A stretch of 26,518 nt of DNA from a virus: IMG/VR virus record IMGVR_UViG_3300022221_000023, positions 1-26,518 of that record; one strand, written 5' to 3'. Positions 22,569-26,518 of this stretch are shown here, piece by piece. Position 1 is the first letter of the stretch. Every line of letters begins with the position of its first letter. Made by a program: the position numbers and the translations under genes. Under the pieces are notes generated by a model. That model saw nothing but the letters and a program-made list of their open reading frames with translations, did no database searches and was not told the origin of the DNA.

Positions 22569-22849
22569 TAGATGCTGCATCCTCTATTGTCTGCGTCCCG
22601 CAGTGCGGGCAGCGGCCGATATAAATCAAACCCCACCTCACGATAGGCATTGAAGCCGCTTTCATAGTGATTCACTTTTTTGATCAGCGTATGTTGCTGA
22701 CCGGACATATTCACGATGACAAAGAACTGCCCCAGCAACAGCATGGCCAGCAGACCCATGATCATGGTGGGGCGTTTACGGCTGGCTGTGCTGGCCGGTT
22801 TACTCAACAGGCTCTGGATGTCGTTTTCGATCTGATTCAATGATCGCAT
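22568..22849 (-). CDS. Single-span membrane protein downstream of repressor, 93 aa
   Basis: Not recognised. Residues 1-28 are polar (LNQIENDIQSLLSKPASTAS) with a basic RKR just before one transmembrane helix (about 29-49, MIMGLLAMLLLGQFFVIVNM). The remainder, about 45 residues, is probably periplasmic. AAGGAGG precedes the ATG. It overlaps the previous gene by 50 bases and couples to the 36-aa gene. Position in the repressor transcript suggests a superinfection-exclusion or membrane-sensing role, not demonstrated. Confidence 0.7.
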   Translation of the reverse strand: MRSLNQIENDIQSLLSKPASTASRKRPTMIMGLLAMLLLGQFFVIVNMSGQQHTLIKKVNHYESGFNAYREVGFDLYRPLPALRDADNRGCSI

Positions 22850-23003
22850 GTTCCCCCTCCTTAGTATGATGGTGATAATGAATCGTTACATTTTGATTGT
22901 TGTAAATCAGGAATTGCGGCAAATTGGCCAACGTTGGCGAATTTGACCGACTGGCGATAAGACCGACAATCTCGTCGCCCAACTCGTCCGGTGTTTTTGT
23001 CAT
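22800..23003 (-). CDS. Small hypothetical downstream of repressor, 67 aa
   Basis: Not recognised. Residues: TKTPDELGDEIVGLIASRSN, TLANLPQFLIYNNQNVTIHY and HHHTKEGEHAIIESDRKRHP. No membrane segment. I chose ATG 23003 because GGGGG lies 5 bases upstream; an ATG at 23015 would add four residues without a ribosome site. Follows the repressor by 18 bases. Confidence 0.6.
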   Translation of the reverse strand: MTKTPDELGDEIVGLIASRSNSPTLANLPQFLIYNNQNVTIHYHHHTKEGEHAIIESDRKRHPEPVE

Positions 23004-23021
23004 TGTATCCCCCACCCATTA

Positions 23022-23519
23022 TTACCGCCCCAGCACTTTGGCAAAGTGTATGACATTGTCAGCGTCAATTTTGGGTGGCGTTTCAGTATCCCCATACTTG
23101 GCCTTTGCCCATTCACACAGCAGCGGTATCAGCTTGGATTTTGTATCCGGATCAAGGTCCGGTCGGTTTATCTCGACGGCTTTAATCACCGTCTGTAATA
23201 ACCCTAGGTCATCTAGGGGGGAATGCAACCTGTCAGATTTGGTAGCTGTGTAGTTGGGGTTGGCGCTGTCTTTCACCATGAATTTGGGGGTGGCCACCTT
23301 GTCGCGGGTCAAGTAAGTCGCCTGCTTGCCAATCACTATATATAGGATGTCGGCCCCTTCATTGGCGATGGCGGCCAGGTAGCTGGCATCGGGATACCTT
23401 TCACCAGACTCATAGTATCCCTGGCTCTTTCTGCCAACACCCGCCAGCGAGGCAAAATCGGTCTGATTGTACCCAAGCCGCTTCCGTTCTTCTTCTAGTC
23501 TGTTTCCTATCGTGGACAT
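23022..23519 (-). CDS. XRE-family phage repressor (c-like)
   Basis: 165 aa. Residues 5-60 form an HTH of the XRE class: IGNRLEEERKRLGYNQTDFA, then GVGRKSQGYYESGERYPDAS and the phage-repressor-typical GADILYIVIG. The C-terminal part is helical and lacks a LexA/S24 self-cleavage domain, so induction is probably not by RecA-driven autocleavage. It is divergent from ner with a 123-base control region between the two, the Mu c/ner arrangement, although Mu c itself has a different fold. No ribosome site precedes the ATG; TATAAG lies 7 bases upstream, which would make the mRNA leaderless, as for lambda cI from PRM. Confidence 0.85.
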   Translation of the reverse strand: MSTIGNRLEEERKRLGYNQTDFASLAGVGRKSQGYYESGERYPDASYLAAIANEGADILYIVIGKQATYLTRDKVATPKFMVKDSANPNYTATKSDRLHSPLDDLGLLQTVIKAVEINRPDLDPDTKSKLIPLLCEWAKAKYGDTETPPKIDADNVIHFAKVLGR

Positions 23520-23526
23520 TATTTAT

Positions 23527-23532
23527 CTTATA
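23527..23532 (-). promoter_or_regulatory. Repressor promoter -10 box
   Basis: TATAAG on the minus strand, 7 bases before the repressor ATG; start expected at or next to the A. No clear -35. The -35 of the opposing early promoter begins 4 bases away, so the two promoters would compete. Confidence 0.45.
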
Positions 23533-23535
23533 GCC

Positions 23536-23564
23536 TTGACAATGCGCCGTTATGTTCCCATACT
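23536..23564 (+). promoter_or_regulatory. Early promoter
   Basis: TTGACA (23536-23541), 17-base spacer, CATACT (23559-23564). Perfect -35 and 4 of 6 in the -10. The repressor-like motif TGTTCCCATA at 23553-23562 overlaps the -10, so bound repressor would block it. It drives ner and the downstream early genes. Confidence 0.65.
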
Positions 23565-23603
23565 CAGCACATAGGCTCAGAAATGAGCCTTATTGTTCCC
23601 ATA
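23553..23603. promoter_or_regulatory. Operator region with paired direct repeat and central inverted repeat
   Basis: TGTTCCCATA occurs twice in the same orientation, 41 bases apart (23553-23562 and 23594-23603), about four helical turns. Between them lies AGGCTCA-GAAA-TGAGCCT at 23573-23590, a perfect 7-base inverted repeat. In Mu, Ner binds an inverted repeat between Pe and Pc, and the repressor binds multiple sites. Here the direct repeats fit repressor sites and the inverted repeat fits a Ner site. Confidence 0.6.
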
Positions 23604-23642
23604 AAAAGGGGTTGTGCCCCTCGTAATAAACAAGGACAGATT

Positions 23643-23897
23643 ATGCACCATGCCGATATTACTTGTCGCCTGACCAAGGCCGGTTTTTCGCACACAGACA
23701 TCGCCAATGAGGAAGGCGTTTCGGTGCGATTTGTAGGCCAGGTTATTTGCGGCGAACGCACCAGCAAAAAAGTGGCGAATGCCATCGCTAAAAAGATCGG
23801 CCTTACCATTGATAAAGTCTGGCCCGGTCGCTACAAACACGAGCCTCGCCCCTTGCGTCGACCGACCAAGCCCAAGTCCCGGTGCCGTGCCGCATGA
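23643..23897 (+). CDS. ner: Ner-like early regulator
   Basis: 84 aa from the ATG at 23643, close to Mu Ner (75 aa). The DNA-binding part is MHHADITCRLTKAGFSHTDI, ANEEGVSVRFVGQVICGE, VANAIAKKIGLTIDKVWPGR, matching the Ner/Nlp pattern ending in IWPxRY-like. The tail is basic and proline-rich. AAGGAC ribosome site upstream; an upstream ATG at 23583 has none. It turns down both early and repressor promoters after infection. Ends one base from the end of the convergent gene below. Confidence 0.87.
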   Translation: MHHADITCRLTKAGFSHTDIANEEGVSVRFVGQVICGERTSKKVANAIAKKIGLTIDKVWPGRYKHEPRPLRRPTKPKSRCRAA

Positions 23898-24365
23898 CTA
23901 ATCATCAAACACCATCCCCCAGCACACGCAAAGATGCACGGTCATGTTCCCCACAAGATCGGCTAAACGCCATCCACAAACAACGGGCACAAGTGCAACT
24001 ACGTCGCCTGGCGGAACATCGCGAGGATATTTGTCGGCAATCGCCTTTAGAAAATGTTCCATGCGCGCAGGGATGTTTGCCAGCCGGTAATGCAACAGTT
24101 GAACCTGCGTCTGGCCCAGCCCAAAGCGAAGCACCTCCGGTGATGCGTTCTGAGCATGATGAGGAAATGTATTGATGAGCCACGCAATCAATTTGTCACG
24201 CTCATCCTGCGTGGTGTTGGGTGGCGCGGTTGGAGCGACCTTATCACCAAAAAGCGAGATCATCAGGCCGGTGGTTTCTGTCGTGAGTTGCGCCACGCTC
24301 ATTGCCGCCAGCGCCATATCACCAAGAGTCCGTGCGGAAATATGTACCGCTTTGGTTGCTTTCAT
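23898..24365 (-). CDS. Probable antisense gene within early operon, 155 aa
   Basis: Not recognised. 155 aa with natural amino acid balance: KATKAVHISARTLGDMALAA, VAQLTTETTGLMISLFGDKV, LIAWLINTFPHHAQNASPEV and ANIPARMEHFLKAIADKYPR. AAGGGG lies 8 bases upstream of the ATG. It converges with ner with no gap. A plus-strand frame at 23894-24175 overlaps ner as ATGA and could instead be the real gene, but its composition (S/P/R/C rich) looks like a shadow. If real, this gene is opposed to early transcription, so would be expressed from its own promoter in the short gap before 24425. Confidence 0.5.
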   Translation of the reverse strand: MKATKAVHISARTLGDMALAAMSVAQLTTETTGLMISLFGDKVAPTAPPNTTQDERDKLIAWLINTFPHHAQNASPEVLRFGLGQTQVQLLHYRLANIPARMEHFLKAIADKYPRDVPPGDVVALVPVVCGWRLADLVGNMTVHLCVCWGMVFDD

Positions 24366-24395
24366 TTTTTCTGCCCCTTTTCAATTTTCTGAAAC

Positions 24396-24417
24396 CAGCT
24401 TATCGAAGCTGAGGAGG
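24396..24417 (+). promoter_or_regulatory. Stem-loop next to ribosome site of early gene
   Basis: CAGCTT-ATCG-AAGCTG at 24396-24411 directly abuts AGGAGG (24412-24417). The small perfect hairpin could modulate ribosome access, or be an operator. Confidence 0.4.
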
Positions 24418-24424
24418 AATGTCA

Positions 24425-24904
24425 GTGGTTAAAGAAACAGAAAAATTTACCAGTGATGAAGTCCAACCGGATCTGTTCCAGAAGTTTGGTGCCACACCGG
24501 ACTATCTATCAGCCAACGCCCCCGACCTGGACATCGAGCAGGAATTTCTGGGGTCCATCAACTATTGCCTGCGCACCGCCAAGAAGCACGGCATGAGTCG
24601 TGACCGCATTGTCGACCGAATGAATCACTGTTTGCCGGATGCCACCAAAATCACCACGCGACAACTGAATGGTTGGACAGCCACCTCGCAGGAGTATCGA
24701 CACTTTCCCGCCATCTACCTGCCTGCCTTTGTCTGGGCCTGCCTTGGCATTCTCATGCCGATTGAAGTGCTGACCAAGTCGCTCGGCCTGGCTGTGCTGG
24801 ATGAACAGGAACAACTGGCCATGCAGTTAGGCAGGGCCGTGCTGGACAAGTCACAGGCCAGCAAGATCGAACGTCAACTCAAACAACAACTGGGGCTTAA
24901 ATAA
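24425..24904 (+). CDS. Early hypothetical, 159 aa
   Basis: Not recognised. The start chosen is GTG at 24425, which has AGGAGG with 7-base spacing; the ATG at 24419 is only one base from that site and would be too close. Residues are helical and amphipathic: TSDEVQPDLFQKFGATPDYL, DIEQEFLGSINYCLRTAKKH, ITTRQLNGWTATSQEYRHFP and ASKIERQLKQQLGLK. The middle region is helix-turn-helix-like by eye (SRDRIVDRMNHCLPDATKIT). Stop overlaps next start (TAATG). Located in the early operon before the transposase. Confidence 0.75.
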   Translation: MVKETEKFTSDEVQPDLFQKFGATPDYLSANAPDLDIEQEFLGSINYCLRTAKKHGMSRDRIVDRMNHCLPDATKITTRQLNGWTATSQEYRHFPAIYLPAFVWACLGILMPIEVLTKSLGLAVLDEQEQLAMQLGRAVLDKSQASKIERQLKQQLGLK

Positions 24905-25143
24905 TGGCACAAGCACAACAACACGAAACCGAAGACCAAAAACGCTACCGGGAAATGCGGCCACTGTGGGACGCATTAAAGATCACCATTCATCTGGATT
25001 GTGAAAACGACCATCAGTTTGCATACGACGCCGACCCTGCCAGCCCCAGCAATGAGATCAACGCCACCCGCAGGGCATACGACTTTGGCTGGCGCGAAGT
25101 CGACGGCAAGATTTACTGCAAGAAGTGTATTGAAAAATTATAA
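24904..25143 (+). CDS. Small putative zinc-binding early protein
   Basis: 79 aa. Cys33-x3-His37 in the N-terminal part and Cys72-x2-Cys75 near the C-terminus form a plausible zinc-ribbon pair. The C-terminal DFGWREVDGKIYCKKC is a motif common in small phage and plasmid zinc proteins. GGGG ribosome site upstream and TAATG overlap with the preceding gene. Role unknown; early expression suggests regulation or host takeover. Confidence 0.65.
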   Translation: MAQAQQHETEDQKRYREMRPLWDALKITIHLDCENDHQFAYDADPASPSNEINATRRAYDFGWREVDGKIYCKKCIEKL

Positions 25144-25154
25144 GGAGAAACAGT

Positions 25155-26144
25155 GTGTCCAATAAATCATTAACACCACCCAAGCATGTTGCCGATTTTC
25201 TTGGCGGATTAAAACTGCAACCCATCAAGGACGTTATCAAACTCCCCGCTGAACAGAGACTGGATCAGGCTGTCATTGGTGACCGACTGGAACTGGCGGG
25301 TGTCCTTTATAAGGGGTTTTGCCTCACCAACCTGAAAGAAGAGCTTGGCCACGGCCAGTACCTGGCAGAGCTGGCTAAACGTGGCATCTCTTCCAGTTCG
25401 GCATCACGCTGTGTGAATCTGGCCAAGCTGGCCAGCAGGGTGAATGAGGCAAATTTCCCAACGTTGGTAAATTTGGCACCCTCCAAGCTGGACCTGATCA
25501 CCAAGTGGGATGATAAGGAGATTGCGGCCTTCTGTAACGGCAAAGAGGTGCGCGGTATCACCTTCGATGATGCCACCGAATCATCGGTGAGCGATCTTTC
25601 AAGCATGTTAAAAAAGGCCAATCTAAGCAACAACGAACTCCAACAGGAACTCGAAAAATCCCACAACGCCCTGACCAAGGCCAACGAACAGATCAAGCTG
25701 CTGAAAAAAGCCAGCAACACCCCTGAAGGTTTTAACTGGCCACCCACGGTGGAAAAGGTGCGCATGGAATCATCGGTGGCAGCCATGACGGCCACGGCCT
25801 GCATCGATGACATCGAACAATACATGATCGAGCTGAATGAAGCCTCCGGCGAACTGTCACGCAACAAGGACAAACGCCAGGCCGAATACGGTGCCGGTGC
25901 CACGGCCATCTATACCAACCTGCGCGCCATTCAAGCCAAGGCCACCTATTTGATGAACTGGTTCGCCGATGTGATTGGTGAAGATTACATGACAGACGAC
26001 CCCGAAGCCGTCACCCCCATGACCGAACAGGAGGCGCGCCGCATCCACGGCATGCACGAGTATCTGCTGGCCGAGAGCAAACTCAAAAAGCAAAGCCGAG
26101 ACGCTGACCGCAAGGCCAGCCGCCGAGGCCGGAAGGCACAATGA
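25155..26144 (+). CDS. DUF3102-like early protein, 329 aa
   Basis: GTG start at 25155 with AGGAG 7 bases upstream. The N-terminal third (about residues 35-95) resembles DUF3102: LAGVLYKGFCLTNLKEELGHG, YLAELAKRGISSSSASRCVN, LAKLASRVNE. The middle (about 155-195) is a coiled coil (LSNNELQQELEKSHNALTKA), and the C-terminal third is helical and ends in a highly basic tail (SRDADRKASRRGRKAQ). DUF3102 proteins occur in phages and plasmids and are related to ParB-like or HTH-type partners; function is not established. Located immediately before the transposase (ATGA overlap), it may help transposition or replication. Confidence 0.75.
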   Translation: MSNKSLTPPKHVADFLGGLKLQPIKDVIKLPAEQRLDQAVIGDRLELAGVLYKGFCLTNLKEELGHGQYLAELAKRGISSSSASRCVNLAKLASRVNEANFPTLVNLAPSKLDLITKWDDKEIAAFCNGKEVRGITFDDATESSVSDLSSMLKKANLSNNELQQELEKSHNALTKANEQIKLLKKASNTPEGFNWPPTVEKVRMESSVAAMTATACIDDIEQYMIELNEASGELSRNKDKRQAEYGAGATAIYTNLRAIQAKATYLMNWFADVIGEDYMTDDPEAVTPMTEQEARRIHGMHEYLLAESKLKKQSRDADRKASRRGRKAQ

Positions 26145-26518
26145 TCCGTGCACTGAATCAACGCAACATGGATCACTCGTCTGGCTCTCTCACTGTCCCG
26201 CATTCCGCATGGGACACGCTACCCGAGAGCAAGAAGAACGTGGCCAGTGATCGCGGCAGGCTGGTGCGTGAGGTGCTGCGCATCATGGAAAACGAAAACG
26301 AATCACAACGCAGCGCGGTTGAATTGTGTTTGTTGCGACTCAAAGCCGGGGACCATATCGATGAGAACTTGATCACCGTGGCCAAAACACTCGGCTGCAA
26401 AGGCAAGCTGCCCAGCTATTCCACGTTGACCCGCTGGGTGAAGTCATACAACAAAGCAGGGCTGGTGGGTCTGGCCCCGGATCACAAAGGCAGCGAGTGC
26501 AAAGCCTATGGCTGGGAG
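26141..26518 (+). CDS. MuA/TnsB-like transposase N-terminus, truncated at window edge
   Basis: 126 codons are present, no stop. Start ATG overlaps the previous stop (ATGA). N-terminal residues include GRLVREVLRIMENENESQRS, LLRLKAGDHIDENLITVAKT and, most telling, LPSYSTLTRWVKSYNKAGLV-GLAPDHKG. That last segment is the helix-turn-helix pattern (xPSxxTLxRWxxxYxxxGxxGL) of MuA/TnsB/IS3-like transposase binding domains. The DDE catalytic domain would follow beyond 26518. Position after Ner and small early genes fits Mu gene A. Confidence 0.82.
   Translation, partial: MIRALNQRNMDHSSGSLTVPHSAWDTLPESKKNVASDRGRLVREVLRIMENENESQRSAVELCLLRLKAGDHIDENLITVAKTLGCKGKLPSYSTLTRWVKSYNKAGLVGLAPDHKGSECKAYGWE

Noticed and set aside
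23894-24175. Plus-strand frame overlapping the ner stop (ATGA)
   Set aside because: The overlap is suggestive, but the composition looks like a shadow of the opposite frame. Kept as the alternative to the 155-aa minus gene.

Overview
This window is most of a Mu-type transposable phage or prophage, probably from a Gram-negative gammaproteobacterial host. The evidence is an almost unbroken run of Mu/FluMu-type tail genes (gp36, gp37, gp38, sheath L, tube M, gp41, tape measure, gp43/N, gp44/P, gp45 spike, gp46, gp47, gp48) in the canonical order. A repressor/Ner divergent switch and the start of a MuA/TnsB-like transposase complete the picture. Exported proteins have ordinary Sec signal peptides. 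I see no rRNA, tRNA, CRISPR array or insertion sequence, and neither phage end (attL/attR) can be recognised.

Layout. (1) 1-540, minus: 5' part of a D12-class DNA adenine methylase, cut by the window edge. (2) 685-7979, minus: fibre, baseplate and hub genes. The gp48 homologue is fused to seven FG-GAP-like blades, and the next gene is a second seven-repeat propeller protein. (3) 8015-8371, plus: a small secreted four-cysteine protein, opposed to the late operon. (4) 8377-13637, minus: tape measure, chaperone with a probable -2 frameshift, tube, sheath, tail completion. (5) 13637-17717, minus: poorly known virion genes including a LamG-like/repeat protein and an exported protein. (6) 17791-20325, minus: major capsid, decoration protein, and protease with a nested scaffold start. 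(7) 20326-20807: late leader, candidate late promoter, bidirectional terminator, palindromic repeat. (8) 20808-22568, minus: cargo/lysogeny block (DUF4062 protein, secreted nuclease, small membrane and secreted peptides). (9) 22800-23519, minus: small ORF and XRE-type repressor. (10) 23536-26518, plus: early operon (Ner, small proteins, DUF3102-like protein, transposase N-terminus). One probable antisense gene lies inside it.

How it works. Face-to-face early and repressor promoters with repeated operator-like sites form the lysis/lysogeny switch. The early operon leads to transposition, and the late operon runs in the opposite direction to build a contractile-tailed virion. Terminase, portal and MuF-type genes, which normally precede the protease gene, are absent here. 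They must lie beyond the right edge or be lost.

Most unusual points: two consecutive seven-repeat propeller proteins at the tail tip; a cargo block in which gene 3' ends are followed by related imperfect palindromes; an AT-rich DUF4062 gene as a candidate defence cargo; a -2 frameshift site on a G5 run; and a D12 methylase whose catalytic DPPY motif is broken by one extra base in a G6 tract.
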